From Bacteroidales bacterium (GTDB taxonomy: Bacteria; Bacteroidota; Bacteroidia; Bacteroidales; P3): DNA of 11,633 nucleotides. Positions 1 through 7,600 of the stretch are shown here, in pieces. The position numbers were made by a program, and so were the translations under genes. The stretch is from NCBI GenBank assembly GCA_017545365.1, contig JAFWOP010000030.1, positions 1 to 11,633 on the forward strand, written 5' to 3'. The stretch's first letter is position 1. Each line of letters opens with the position of its first letter. The notes under the pieces were generated by a model. It was given only the letters and a program-made list of their open reading frames with translations. It had not been told where the DNA came from and did not search any database.

Positions 1-136
1 ATCGAAGATGCTGAATTTCAATAACCCCACACAAGGAACGCAGTGTGGGGTCAACGAAAACCCTACTACTCAGCGTCCCGGAGGGACGCGACAATGGGAA
101 AGATTGGAAAAAATCAGTCATACTTTATACTAGAGC
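1..136. repeat. Three-hairpin dispersed element, copy 1 (left end cut by window edge)
   Basis: Seen directly: the remains of a first hairpin (loop CGAAG at the window edge), a second hairpin with 9-bp perfect arms ACCCCACAC (24-32) and GTGTGGGGT (43-51), and a third hairpin GCGTCCCGGAGGGACGC (73-89, 7-bp arms). The right end (108-136) is the inverted counterpart of the left end of the copy at 11497: 8 bp (GCTCTAGT) and 12 bp (GACTGATTTTTT) match, with a 9-base variable stretch between them in both. Bases 1-102 are identical to 11532-11633. No coding capacity. It looks like a small non-autonomous mobile or structured-RNA repeat; the function is unknown. Confidence 0.75.
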
Positions 137-282
137 GAAACCAAATCGGTCATAGGCCCCCATGAATGCTTGTTCGAATCTTCGACGTTCCCAGAATGAT
201 TCTTCTTGGGCCTTTTTAGTATGCCTGTTCTAAAATTTACCTTAGTAATGTCCCAGCAATGTACTAATAGGAGCGTTGGCGG
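137..282. other. Unassigned stretch between two repeats; possible gene remnant
   Basis: No gene is supported here. A minus-strand frame is open from 354 to 130, but its first third is translated octamer repeat and its stop codon lies inside the terminal inverted repeat of the hairpin element, so the frame as a whole is not a gene. The middle part (roughly 132-270, minus strand) could be a short remnant of a coding sequence; I recognise no family. The stretch has short imperfect inverted words (for example CCCAGAA and TTCTTGGG around 190-210), in keeping with repeat-derived DNA. Confidence 0.3.
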
Positions 283-403
283 GATTGCCTGGTTGTTTGA
301 TTGCTTTATTGTCTGAGTAATTTGACCGTGCCAGCCACTCAAGCATTTACACAATCAGGCATTCAAGCAATAATTCAAGCATTCAAGGATTGCTTGATTG
401 TCT
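283..403. repeat. Octamer-phased quasi-palindromic element A
   Basis: Left arm: 8-base units of the form GATTGNNT begin at 283, 291, 299 and 307, followed by a GAGTAATT unit (315-322) and the core TGACCGTGCCAGCC (323-336). Right arm: units of the form ANTCAAGC from 337 to about 390, which are a permuted reverse complement of the left units, so the element can fold into a long imperfect hairpin. Over about 100 bases (293-392) it matches 5559-5657 in the same orientation with about eight mismatches and one indel by eye. The 19-mer at 385-403 recurs perfectly at 5546-5564. It supplies the last codons and stop of the neighbouring minus-strand frame. Confidence 0.75.
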
Positions 404-893
404 TGGCGGGGTAGGCGGTGTCGCCGTCGTAGCCCTCCAGTGGGAAGCCCAGCAGCTCGTCTGTCATAGTGGTGTCACGGGAGCCTATGCCGATGATTGA
501 CGGTGCGGCGGCTTGCACAAAGTCATACTTGGCATATTTTTTATATTGCGGGGCATGTATGTCGAACAATCCAGCACCCGCCTGTTCTTGCTTGTAGGTG
601 CGGAGGTTCTGAAATATATATTCGGTGTATATGGAGGTGTCGTCGTTAGTATACACCCTGACTTTGTCCACCCAATGCGTCCTACCGTTGCAATACAGCA
701 AGATGTGGTCTGTCAGCGGTATGTCATATTCCTTGGTCTCTTCGTTGTACTGCATTCCCACAAGAAGATGCTGCGCCATGATGTGGTATGGTGTGCCGGT
801 GGCAATAGCCTCATATATGCTGTCCGTAGTCGCATATAGGCCTATGTCAGACGGATAGAGGTGTAATGGCGCGTATTTTATCAGTCCCCACTG
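375..893 (-). pseudogene. 5'-truncated reading frame, unknown protein (C-terminal part)
   Basis: The minus-strand frame runs from about 893 down to the TGA at 375-377 and gives about 170 residues rich in Tyr, Asp and Thr, of the kind seen in exported Bacteroidota proteins. No family is recognised and I see no clear similarity to the two other minus-strand proteins in this window. It has no credible start: the frame can be extended only to a TTG at 944, through sequence that codes on the other strand, and is closed by a stop at 951-953; the first ATG is at 777-779, well inside. The last nine codons are octamer repeat, so both ends look altered. The simplest reading is a gene remnant whose 5' half was lost at a rearrangement near 890. 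A functional short protein cannot be excluded. Confidence 0.45.
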
Positions 894-969
894 GTAAAAA
901 GAAGTAAAAGAACTCGTAAAGCAAGCCAAAGCGTTGCTTGCCAATCTGTCTCAAGCGAAAACCGAAGAA

Positions 970-1125
970 ATGAGAGATGTTCTTTCTCAAATCTCGCGGG
1001 CGTTGTACAAAGAGGATAAAAACCCGTGGTGGGTGCTAGTCCTCAAAGTGATTGCCTATGCAATTGGCTTGATACTAGCAGGGTACGGCACAACCGCCGC
1101 CATGACACTGAGTGCTATCTTATAA
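970..1125 (+). CDS. Small membrane protein, resembles the 'smalltalk' small-protein type
   Basis: From the ATG at 970 the frame encodes 51 residues: a short charged N-terminus (about 20 residues), the motif KNPWWVLVLK, then one hydrophobic segment (about residues 22-50) with small residues and no cleavage site. A tryptophan-led LKV helix of this sort resembles the very short Bacteroidales proteins called smalltalk, usually found near an N-acetylmuramoyl-L-alanine amidase; that assignment is from memory of the family and weak. A TTG at 934 would give 63 residues, and the frame stays open back to a stop at 895-897 with helix-like, lysine- and glutamate-rich codons, so the gene may be a 5'-truncated remnant. 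A terminator follows 32 bases after the stop. No amidase or HU-type gene is present in the window. Confidence 0.45.
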   Translation: MRDVLSQISRALYKEDKNPWWVLVLKVIAYAIGLILAGYGTTAAMTLSAIL

Positions 1126-1157
1126 CTCTGTTTTTCATCTGGTCCCACAATCTCACC

Positions 1158-1194
1158 CCCCCGTACTCGTTGAAGTGCGGGGGTTGTCGTTTTG
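1158..1194 (+). terminator. Rho-independent terminator after the small membrane protein gene
   Basis: A 9-bp GC-rich stem (CCCCCGTAC at 1158-1166 with GTGCGGGGG at 1175-1183, one G-T wobble) closes an 8-base loop and is followed by TTGTCGTTTTG. It lies 32 bases after the stop at 1123-1125 and fits an intrinsic terminator for that gene. Confidence 0.75.
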
Positions 1195-1286
1195 TGTACG
1201 TTCTGAAGGAAATGCAAAGTACTTATTCTTAGTATAATATAACGCGTGTCGTCGTCGTTTGCGTCGTTTTGGTATATTGCCGCCGT

Positions 1287-1441
1287 GTTAGCTAACGCTG
1301 ACATGGCTTAGGCTCGGTCTTGAGAACGAATTCTCGGACGCTCGCTTTGCGCCGTGTTCGAATCGGCGGAAATCTGCTAAGGCAGATTGCAACTGGGGGG
1401 GCTTCTCCGCTTCGCTATCGGCAATGTCCACTGGACATTGC
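1287..1441. repeat. Cluster of short perfect inverted repeats in the nqr upstream region
   Basis: The stretch 1195-1500 has no gene. Within it lie a 10-base palindrome GTTAGCTAAC (1287-1296); GAGAA-CGAA-TTCTC (1322-1335); CGCCG and CGGCG around a 9-base loop (1350-1368); AATCTGC-TAAG-GCAGATT (1371-1388); and GCAATGTCCA-C-TGGACATTGC (1421-1441, 10-bp arms). Five inverted repeats in 155 bases is more than expected by chance and suggests a structured or repeat-derived element. Its sequence is not that of the three-hairpin element elsewhere in the window. It ends about 65 bases before the nqr promoter; a regulatory role is only a possibility. Confidence 0.5.
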
Positions 1442-1448
1442 CTTCACG

Positions 1449-1489
1449 TGAATTCGTAAATCGACTAACGCATTAACACATTCGTTTTC
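1449..1489. repeat. Partial octamer-phased element D
   Basis: A GTGAATTCGT unit is followed by a shortened core (AAATCG) and then ACTAACGC, ATTAACAC and ATTCG units in 8-base register. The 13-mer CATTAACACATTC (1471-1483) recurs at 7841-7853, and the octamer element behind nqrF carries related ACTAACACATTA. It appears to be a degraded or short member of the family seen at 283, 5549 and 7601. Confidence 0.45.
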
Positions 1490-1505
1490 TCTTTTTTTTC
1501 ATGAG

Positions 1506-1539
1506 TTTGTGTTTAATTGTTGAAAAATGTGTAAATTTG
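1506..1539 (+). promoter_or_regulatory. Bacteroidota-type promoter for the nqr operon
   Basis: TTTG at 1506-1509 and TAAATTTG at 1532-1539 match the -33 TTTG and -7 TAnnTTTG boxes of the primary sigma factor of this phylum, with their first bases exactly 26 apart. Transcription would start near 1545, leaving a leader of about 140 bases before nqrA. No other match this good lies upstream of nqrA. Confidence 0.7.
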
Positions 1540-1684
1540 CACTGCCATTTTGAGGGGTATGCGTCTGCAAGGCGTTATGCTTTAATGTAATTGGCGAAGG
1601 GTAGATGTGCGAGAATGGTTGAATTAGTTGTGTTGCAGCCGTTGTGGGTGGTGTTTTTGACGTGTTTTTTTTGTTCAGCAATTT

Positions 1685-3109
1685 ATGATTTTGCAGAGTT
1701 CAGATATAAAAATAAAGAAGGGCTTGGACCTGCCCTTGGAGGGGGCTGCCGAGCGGCGCTGTACGGATGCCCGTGGGGCGACGCTTTATGCGGTGAAGCC
1801 GACCGATTATGTGGGGCTGGTGCCCCGCCTGTTGGTGGCTGAGGGTGACGGGGTGCGGAGGGGCGACGCGCTCTTCTGCGATAAGAATGATGCCCGTATC
1901 CGTTTCACCTCACCCTGCGATGGCAGGGTGTGCGGCGTGGTGCGTGGCGAGCGGCGTCAGCTGCAGGCTGTGGTTGTGGAGAAGTCTCAGGAGATGCCGC
2001 TGACGTTGCCTGTGGATAACATGGATGTGAAGGAGGCAATGTTGCGTACCGGCCTTTGGACGATGCTGCGCCAACGCCCCTTCGGTACTGTGGCCAGTCC
2101 CGACAGCTGTCCCAAGGCTGTGGTGGTGAGTTGTTTCGATACTGCTCCACTGGCTCCCGACTATGACTATGTGCTGCAAGGACGTGAGGCAGACTTCTGC
2201 CGCGGCCTTGAGGCATTGGCCGCGTTGGGAGGCTGCCCGGTGCATGTGGGCTTCCGCCAGCACGGGCATCTCTATCATGCTGTGGAGCAGTGGGCACATG
2301 CTGCACCGTGCCAGGTGGGGCTGTATGTGGTGGAGGGGCCTCATCCGGCGGGTAATGTGGGCACGCTGATTGCCCGCGTATGCCCTATTGACAAGGGCGA
2401 TGTGGTGTGGACGATAGGACCTCAGGAGGTGGCCATGTTGGGCCTTTTGCTCCGCACGGGCGAGTACCGGCCGGAGAAGTATGTGGCTGTGGCAGGTCCC
2501 CGGACGGCTGACCCCCATTATTACCGGGTGCTGTCAGGCGTGTCGGTCAGGGACTTGGCAGCGGGTCAAGTGCCACATGCCCATTATCCCAGACTTGACG
2601 ATGGGGAGCGGTGTGCGTCGCGTTATATCAGCGGCAATGTGCTGAGCGGTACGCAGGTGGCTGCCGACGGTTTCTTGGGCGGATATGACAGCCTGCTGAC
2701 TATCTTGCCCGAGGGCGAGTACTACGATTTCATGGGCTGGCTGCTGCCGGGAGTGCGCAAGCACAGCTTCTCGCGCACATTTGTGAGCGGCTTCCTGCCC
2801 GCTTGCGCCAAGCGGCTCCCCTTCGCGCTGCCCGACATGTTGAAGCCCCAGTTCGATACTAACCTGCACGGGGGTGTGCGCCCGCTGGTGTTTACGGGCA
2901 ATTTCGAGCGGGTGTTCCCGTTCGACATCTATCCGTTGCAACTGCTTAAAGCCTGTATTATTGGCGATATGGAACTACAAGAAAATTTGGGCATTTACGA
3001 GGTGGAGCCGGAAGATTTCGCCTTGTGCGAATATATCGACATTTCGAAAACCGACATCCAGCCCATCATACGTGAGGCTTTGGAGAAACTGAGAAAGGAG
3101 GCTGTATGA
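1685..3109 (+). CDS. nqrA: Na+-translocating NADH:quinone oxidoreductase subunit A
   Basis: A 474-residue NqrA, slightly longer than the roughly 446 residues of the Vibrio subunit. It is a peripheral, cytoplasm-facing subunit of Na+-NQR that contributes to quinone binding. Seen in order: the family N-terminus IKIKKGLDLPL (residues 8-18), a biotinyl/lipoyl-like sandwich segment (about 51-99), the conserved block HPAGNVGTLIARVCPIDKG (220-238) followed by VWTIGPQEVAMLGLLLRTGEY (split here as VWTIGPQEV and AMLGLLLRTGEY, 241-261), SGNVLSG (316-322) and the C-terminal GDMELQENLGIYEVEPEDFA block (427-446). This motif set separates NqrA from RnfC, which would carry 4Fe-4S cysteine motifs. The ATG at 1685 puts the usual few residues before IKIKKG. 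First gene of the operon; its stop overlaps nqrB by ATGA (3106-3109). Confidence 0.95.
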   Translation: MILQSSDIKIKKGLDLPLEGAAERRCTDARGATLYAVKPTDYVGLVPRLLVAEGDGVRRGDALFCDKNDARIRFTSPCDGRVCGVVRGERRQLQAVVVEKSQEMPLTLPVDNMDVKEAMLRTGLWTMLRQRPFGTVASPDSCPKAVVVSCFDTAPLAPDYDYVLQGREADFCRGLEALAALGGCPVHVGFRQHGHLYHAVEQWAHAAPCQVGLYVVEGPHPAGNVGTLIARVCPIDKGDVVWTIGPQEVAMLGLLLRTGEYRPEKYVAVAGPRTADPHYYRVLSGVSVRDLAAGQVPHAHYPRLDDGERCASRYISGNVLSGTQVAADGFLGGYDSLLTILPEGEYYDFMGWLLPGVRKHSFSRTFVSGFLPACAKRLPFALPDMLKPQFDTNLHGGVRPLVFTGNFERVFPFDIYPLQLLKACIIGDMELQENLGIYEVEPEDFALCEYIDISKTDIQPIIREALEKLRKEAV

Positions 3110-4317
3110 GAAGGAAGAAGGCTGAACTGAGTACTAAGAAGTGGGATGAACGGCTGGCGGAGTGGTTTGAGCGTATCGAACCCAAAGGCAAATGGGCGTG
3201 GCTGGGCAGCACGTACGAGGCTTTCCACACTTTTGCCTTCACCCCCAAGACGGTGACACGCAGGGGAAGCCATGTGCGCGACGCGGTGGACATGAAGCGG
3301 GCCATGATTATCGTGGTCATCGCCTTGATACCCGCCCTGCTGTTCGGCATGTGGAATATTGGCTACCAGACTTCGCTCGTTTCGAACGAATGGCCTTTCG
3401 AACTGGGGACGGCTGCCAGCTTCTGGTACTGCCTCTGGTTCGGTTTTCTGAGGATGCTGCCGCTCATCGTGGTGTCCTATCTTGTGGGGCTGGGCATCGA
3501 GTTTATGTTTGCCCAAATCCGCCATCATGAGGTGAACGAGGGTTACCTGGTTACGGGATTGATTATCCCGATGATAGTGCCTGTTACCACGCCATTGTGG
3601 CAGCTGGCGCTGGCTGTGGCGTTTGCAGTGGTGCTGGGCAAGGAGGTGTTTGGCGGTTCGGGTATGAATTTCTTGAATCCTGCATTGGTGGCACGCGCAT
3701 TCCTCTTTTTCAGTTACCCCACCCACATGTCGGGTGAGGGAGTGTGGATTGCTGCTGACCTCTGGGGCACCGATGCCATAGCGGGGGCCACCCCGTTGGC
3801 AGAGTTAGCAGCAGGCACCAGGCCTACGGCATCGGCATTGTCCATGCTGATAGGAACAATTCCGGGAAGCACGTGCGAAACCTCGGTGATTGCCATACTG
3901 CTGGGTGCCATACTGCTGCTGCTGACAGGCATAGGCAGCTGGCGCATCATGCTCAGTGTGGTGCTCGGCGGCGGGCTGATGGGGCTGCTGTTCAACTGCT
4001 TCGGCAGCAACGCCTATATGGGGCTGCCTTTCTATTACCATTATCTGATGGGTGGCTTTATGTTCGGTGCCGTGTTTATGGCCACCGACCCTGTCACCTC
4101 GGCTCAGACGAACAAGGGCAAGTGGATATACGGCTTGCTGATAGGTGCCTTTGCCGTGCTGCTGAGGGTGCTGAATCCCGCCTATCCCGAAGGCATGATG
4201 CTGAGCATCCTGCTGATGAACTGCTTTGCACCGCTGATTGACCACTGCGTGGTGGCGCGCAACATCAAGAACCGCCAACGCCGTGCCGCGAGCGAGAGAA
4301 AGGAGGCTGCCTTATGA
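3106..4317 (+). CDS. nqrB: Na+-translocating NADH:quinone oxidoreductase subunit B
   Basis: A 403-residue multi-pass inner-membrane subunit (Vibrio NqrB is about 415). It carries covalently bound FMN and takes part in quinone reduction and Na+ passage. The FMN-accepting threonine is Thr229 in the motif AGATPL, the type of site modified by the flavin transferase ApbE. Other family blocks are GMNFLNPALVARAFLFFSYP (186-205) and MATDPVTSAQTNKGKWIYG (325-343). The soluble N-terminus (about 1-62) precedes the first membrane helix (about 65-82). Start and stop overlap nqrA and nqrC by ATGA, so translation is probably coupled. No apbE gene is in the window, so the transferase must be encoded elsewhere. 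Confidence 0.96.
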   Translation: MRRKKAELSTKKWDERLAEWFERIEPKGKWAWLGSTYEAFHTFAFTPKTVTRRGSHVRDAVDMKRAMIIVVIALIPALLFGMWNIGYQTSLVSNEWPFELGTAASFWYCLWFGFLRMLPLIVVSYLVGLGIEFMFAQIRHHEVNEGYLVTGLIIPMIVPVTTPLWQLALAVAFAVVLGKEVFGGSGMNFLNPALVARAFLFFSYPTHMSGEGVWIAADLWGTDAIAGATPLAELAAGTRPTASALSMLIGTIPGSTCETSVIAILLGAILLLLTGIGSWRIMLSVVLGGGLMGLLFNCFGSNAYMGLPFYYHYLMGGFMFGAVFMATDPVTSAQTNKGKWIYGLLIGAFAVLLRVLNPAYPEGMMLSILLMNCFAPLIDHCVVARNIKNRQRRAASERKEAAL

Positions 4318-4934
4318 GACAATTCAGCAACAGATATATCTTCCTCTACTCGGCTGCTTTAGTGGCGGCGGCAGCTGTGGTGCTGACGGTGGTGAGCACC
4401 AGCTTGAAACCGTTGCAGCAACGCAACCAACAGACCGAGACCAAGCAGATGATACTGAAAACCATCGGTGTCGAGGCCACACGCGACAACGCTAACCAGC
4501 TCTACGCGCAGTATATCACCGAGGAGGTGCTCAGTGACGGCAGCACCCATCTTGCATTCGATGGCGGCTACATCATCCCCCTGCAGGGCACAGGCCTATG
4601 GGGTCCCATCTGGGGCTACTTGGCACTAGACAATGAGAAGACCATTGTGGGTGCAGTTTTCGACCACAAGGGCGAAACGCCCGGTCTTGGCGGAGAAATA
4701 GCCACCGACAAATTCGCCCAGCGGTTCGTCGGTAAGAGCCTGATACAGCCTATCGTATTGAAGAAGAACGCCGACAAGGCATCGCCCTACGAGGTGGATG
4801 CCATCAGTGGCGGCACGATGACCAGCAACGGCGTAACGGAGATGCTGGCCAAGGCTTATCATGAGTATGAAAATGTGGCAGCAGTGTCAGATGCTGCTGA
4901 CGAAAACGAAGAAATGAAGGAGGCTGACGAATGA
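4314..4934 (+). CDS. nqrC: Na+-translocating NADH:quinone oxidoreductase subunit C
   Basis: A 206-residue subunit with one N-terminal membrane anchor (about residues 8-28) and a periplasmic FMN-binding domain. The conserved stretch [12 protein letters not shown] (94-105) and [11 protein letters not shown] (120-130) lead to the flavinylation site [10 protein letters not shown] (162-171), where Thr168 should bear FMN through a phosphoester bond. The Vibrio site is SGAT; here glycine replaces the alanine, keeping serine, glycine and the acceptor threonine. The protein is shorter than Vibrio NqrC (about 257) and ends in an acidic tail (about 191-206) after the domain. It overlaps nqrB and nqrD by ATGA at both ends. 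NqrC passes electrons between the NqrD/E iron-sulfur centre and the FMN of NqrB. Confidence 0.95.
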   Translation: MRQFSNRYIFLYSAALVAAAAVVLTVVSTSLKPLQQRNQQTETKQMILKTIGVEATRDNANQLYAQYITEEVLSDGSTHLAFDGGYIIPLQGTGLWGPIWGYLALDNEKTIVGAVFDHKGETPGLGGEIATDKFAQRFVGKSLIQPIVLKKNADKASPYEVDAISGGTMTSNGVTEMLAKAYHEYENVAAVSDAADENEEMKEADE

Positions 4935-5545
4935 AATACGCTGATTTGATTAAACTTCCGTTCAGCAAGCAGAACCCCATCACGGTACAGGTGCTGGGAG
5001 TCTGCTCATGTCTGGCGGTGACGGCACAGCTGAAGCCCGCCGTGGTGATGGCGTTGTCGGTGACAGTGGTAGTTGCGCTGGCAAATTTGATTATCTCATT
5101 GCTGAGAAAGACAATACCGCCCCGTATCCGCATCATCGTGCAGCTGGTTGTGGTGTCGGTGCTGGTGGTGCTGGTGGACCAGGTGCTGAAGGCATATATG
5201 TACGACGTGAGCAAGCAACTGTCGGTATTCGTCGGTCTGATTATCACCAACTGCATTGTCATGGGCCGACTTGAGGCTTTTGCTATGAGCCATCCGCCAT
5301 TGCCGTCGTTCCTGGACGGCATCGGCAACGGGTTGGGCTATAGTGTGGTGCTGGTGACGCTGGGCTTTGTGCGCGAGCTGTTGGGCAGCGGCACCCTCTG
5401 GGGCTATCCCGTGATGGAAAGGCTGGGCTTTTACAATATCGGCTATGAGAATAACGGTTTGATGATTCTGCCCCCGATGGCATTGATTCTCGTGGGCATC
5501 ATCATCTGGATACACCGAACCCGTAATAAAGACTTATGTGAATGA
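4931..5545 (+). CDS. nqrD: Na+-translocating NADH:quinone oxidoreductase subunit D
   Basis: A 204-residue, six-helix inner-membrane protein of the NqrD/RnfE family. Cys25 in LGVCS and Cys108 in TNCIVMGR sit at the two half-helix positions that, with the equivalent pair in NqrE, hold the iron-sulfur centre in the membrane interior. An extra Cys27 follows Cys25. NqrD and NqrE are homologous subunits arranged with opposite topology. The N-terminus [19 protein letters not shown] is typical of the family, and the neighbours make it Nqr rather than Rnf. It overlaps nqrC by ATGA. Its stop is followed three bases later by an octamer repeat instead of nqrE. Confidence 0.95.
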   Translation: MKYADLIKLPFSKQNPITVQVLGVCSCLAVTAQLKPAVVMALSVTVVVALANLIISLLRKTIPPRIRIIVQLVVVSVLVVLVDQVLKAYMYDVSKQLSVFVGLIITNCIVMGRLEAFAMSHPPLPSFLDGIGNGLGYSVVLVTLGFVRELLGSGTLWGYPVMERLGFYNIGYENNGLMILPPMALILVGIIIWIHRTRNKDLCE

Positions 5546-5690
5546 AAGGATTGCTTGATTGTCTGATTGTTTGATTGTTTGAGTAATTTGACCGCGTCAG
5601 CACTCAAGCATTTACACACTCAAGCATTCAAGCAATAATTCAAGCATTCAAGCATTGGTTCAACACGTTAACACATATAAATAATATCGA
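5546..5690. repeat. Octamer-phased element B, splitting nqrD from nqrE
   Basis: The 145 bases between nqrD and nqrE are filled by a repeat. GATTGNNT units begin at 5549, 5557, 5565 and 5573, then comes GAGTAATT (5581-5588), the core TGACCGCGTCAGC (5589-5601, itself TGAC-CGC-GTCA), and then ACTCAAGC/ATTCAAGC units to about 5657. The arms are reverse-complementary in register, so a long imperfect hairpin is possible, with GAGT and ACTC closing the inner stem. It matches element A at 293-392 at about 90% by eye. The last 30 bases (AT-rich, with GTTAAC) lead into nqrE. No clear promoter box is seen, so nqrEF most likely depends on read-through. Confidence 0.75.
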
Positions 5691-6305
5691 ATGGACTATA
5701 TAAATATATTCATCAGGTCGGTCTTTGTCGACAATATGATATTCGCCTTTTTCTTGGGTATGTGCTCTTATCTGGCGGTATCGAAGACGGTGAAGACCTC
5801 TGCCGGCTTGGGTATAGCGGTCACTTTTGTGCTGCTTATCACCGTGCCGGTCAACTTTCTACTCAACAAATACTTGCTGTCTCCCGGTGCGTTGGCATGG
5901 CTCAGCCCCCGGCTGGCAGAGGTGGACTTGTCATTCCTCAGCCTCATCATGTTCATCGCCGTCATCGCCGCCATCGTCCAAATAGTGGAGATGGTGATTG
6001 AGAAGTTCAGTCCCGCACTCTACAATTCGTTGGGTATCTTCCTGCCGCTGATAGCGGTAAACTGCGCTGTGCTGAGCGGCTCGCTGTTTATGCAGGAGCG
6101 CGGCTATGCCAACATAGGCGAGGCCACTTGCTTTGCCTTGGGCAGCGGCGTGGGCTGGTTTCTGGCCATTGTCGCCATTGCCGCCATTCGCGAGAAGCTG
6201 CGCTACAGCACCATACCGCCTGCCCTGCGAGGGGTGGGCATCACCTTTATCATCACCGGCCTGATGGGGCTGGCATTTATGTCGTTTATGGGAATCAAGC
6301 TATGA
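5691..6305 (+). CDS. nqrE: Na+-translocating NADH:quinone oxidoreductase subunit E
   Basis: A 204-residue, six-helix inner-membrane subunit, homologous to NqrD and inverted relative to it. Cys25 in [11 protein letters not shown] and Cys125 in [10 protein letters not shown] are the two ligands it adds to the shared iron-sulfur centre. The N-terminus [16 protein letters not shown] and the stretch [20 protein letters not shown] (here IVEMVIEKF, 98-106, then [11 protein letters not shown]) are characteristic of NqrE. The ATG at 5691 gives the full N-terminus with no room for another start. It overlaps nqrF by ATGA (6302-6305). It is the only gene of the operon without an overlapping upstream neighbour. 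Confidence 0.95.
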   Translation: MDYINIFIRSVFVDNMIFAFFLGMCSYLAVSKTVKTSAGLGIAVTFVLLITVPVNFLLNKYLLSPGALAWLSPRLAEVDLSFLSLIMFIAVIAAIVQIVEMVIEKFSPALYNSLGIFLPLIAVNCAVLSGSLFMQERGYANIGEATCFALGSGVGWFLAIVAIAAIREKLRYSTIPPALRGVGITFIITGLMGLAFMSFMGIKL

Positions 6306-7600
6306 CAACTACTACACTACTTGCCGCACTTTTGGTCATGCTCACCGTCATCATCCTGTTGGTGGCCGTGTTGCTGCTGCTTCGTAACCGTCTGCTGCCT
6401 ACGGGCAACGTTACTATTGATATTAATGGCGACCGCCAGATGCAGGTGCCTACGGGCAACTCGCTCATCTCCACGCTGGCCGAGCAGAAAATCTACCTTC
6501 CTTCCGCCTGCGGCGGGAAGGGGTCGTGTGGGCAGTGCAAATGCCGTGTCTTGGAAGGCGGCGGCTCCATCCTCCCTACCGAAATGGGCTTCTTCAGCCG
6601 CAAACAGCAGCAGGAAGGCTGGCGCTTGGGCTGTCAAGTGAAGGTGAAAGAGAACATGCGCATCGCGCTGCCTCCATCCATCCTGAGCATCAAGAAATAC
6701 GAATGCACCGTGGTGTCCAACCGCAACGTGGCCACCTTCATCAAAGAATTCAAGGTGCAGCTGCCTCCAGGCGAACACATGGATTTCACCCCTGGCTCAT
6801 ACGCGCAGATTGAGATTCCGAAATTCGACATCAGCTATAACGACTACGACCGGTCGCTTATCACCGACGAGTACCTGCCGGCCTGGGAGAAGTTCGGCAT
6901 GTTCGGCCTGCGCTGTGTGAACACTGAGCCTACGACCCGTGCCTACTCGATGGCCAACTACCCCGCCGAGGGCGATGTCTTCATGCTCACCGTGCGCATT
7001 GCCACGCCGCCGTTCAAGCCAGACCGCTCAGGCTTCATGGATGTCAATCCGGGTATTGCCTCCAGCTATATCTTCTCCCTCAAGCCGGGCGACAAGGTGG
7101 TCATGTCGGGTCCTTACGGCGAGTTCCACGTCAAGGAGCACCCGTCCGACAAGGGCGACAAACCAGAGATGATATGGGTAGGCGGTGGTGCCGGTATGGC
7201 GCCTCTGCGTGCTCAAATCATGCACATGACCCGCACCCTCCACACTACCGACCGCACGATGCACTATTTCTATGGAGCACGTGCCTTGAACGAAGTCTTC
7301 TACCTCGATGATTTCCATCAGCTGGAGAAAGAGTTCCCCAACTTCCACTTCCATCTGGCACTTGACCGACCCGACCCTGCAGCCGATGCCGCAGGGGTGC
7401 CCTATACCGCAGGTTTTGTGCATAATGTCATGTACGAGACCTACCTTAAAGACCATCCGGCTCCTGAAGACATCGAGTACTATATGTGTGGTCCCGGCCC
7501 TATGAGTGCTGCCGTGGTGGCGATGCTCGACAGTTTGGGTGTAGAGGCTGAGAATATCCTCTACGACGACTTCGGCGGCTCTGCCCCCAAAGGAAATTGA
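6302..7600 (+). CDS. nqrF: Na+-translocating NADH:quinone oxidoreductase subunit F (NADH-oxidising)
   Basis: A 432-residue protein: N-terminal membrane helix (about 4-28), plant-type 2Fe-2S ferredoxin domain with Cys70, Cys76, Cys79 and Cys111 (the spacing of the Vibrio ligands), an FAD domain with RAYS (213-216), and an NADH-binding domain with [10 protein letters not shown] (294-303), CGPGPM (396-401) and the C-terminal YDDFGG (421-426). It is the electron entry point of the complex: NADH to FAD to 2Fe-2S. The frame is open upstream inside nqrE, but the true start is the ATG at 6302: it gives the canonical anchor helix and restores the ATGA overlap used at most other junctions of the operon. 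Last gene of the operon; an octamer repeat begins at the base after its stop. Confidence 0.96.
   Translation: MTTTTLLAALLVMLTVIILLVAVLLLLRNRLLPTGNVTIDINGDRQMQVPTGNSLISTLAEQKIYLPSACGGKGSCGQCKCRVLEGGGSILPTEMGFFSRKQQQEGWRLGCQVKVKENMRIALPPSILSIKKYECTVVSNRNVATFIKEFKVQLPPGEHMDFTPGSYAQIEIPKFDISYNDYDRSLITDEYLPAWEKFGMFGLRCVNTEPTTRAYSMANYPAEGDVFMLTVRIATPPFKPDRSGFMDVNPGIASSYIFSLKPGDKVVMSGPYGEFHVKEHPSDKGDKPEMIWVGGGAGMAPLRAQIMHMTRTLHTTDRTMHYFYGARALNEVFYLDDFHQLEKEFPNFHFHLALDRPDPAADAAGVPYTAGFVHNVMYETYLKDHPAPEDIEYYMCGPGPMSAAVVAMLDSLGVEAENILYDDFGGSAPKGN

Noticed and set aside
130..354. 74-residue minus-strand frame
   Set aside because: Its N-terminal third is translated octamer repeat and its stop falls in the inverted end of the hairpin element; no family is recognised.
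1350..1368. tRNA-like T-loop (GTTCGAATC), also at 173-181
   Set aside because: The flanking bases do not form a T-arm with correct pairing and no anticodon or acceptor arm is present.
1591..1842. 83-residue plus-strand frame across the nqrA start
   Set aside because: It runs out of frame through the well-supported start of nqrA and resembles no protein beyond chance.
5546..5660. CRISPR array or ordinary tandem repeat
   Set aside because: Units are only eight bases, without unique spacers, and the two arms are reverse complements around a core; no cas genes are present.
6128..6301. Longer N-terminus for nqrF from an upstream TTG
   Set aside because: The extra 58 codons are nqrE read in another frame; the ATG at 6302 gives the standard anchor helix and the ATGA overlap.
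1685..7600. Rnf complex instead of Nqr
   Set aside because: The first gene lacks the 4Fe-4S motifs of RnfC, no RnfB is present, and the last gene is a classic NqrF with 2Fe-2S, FAD and NADH domains.
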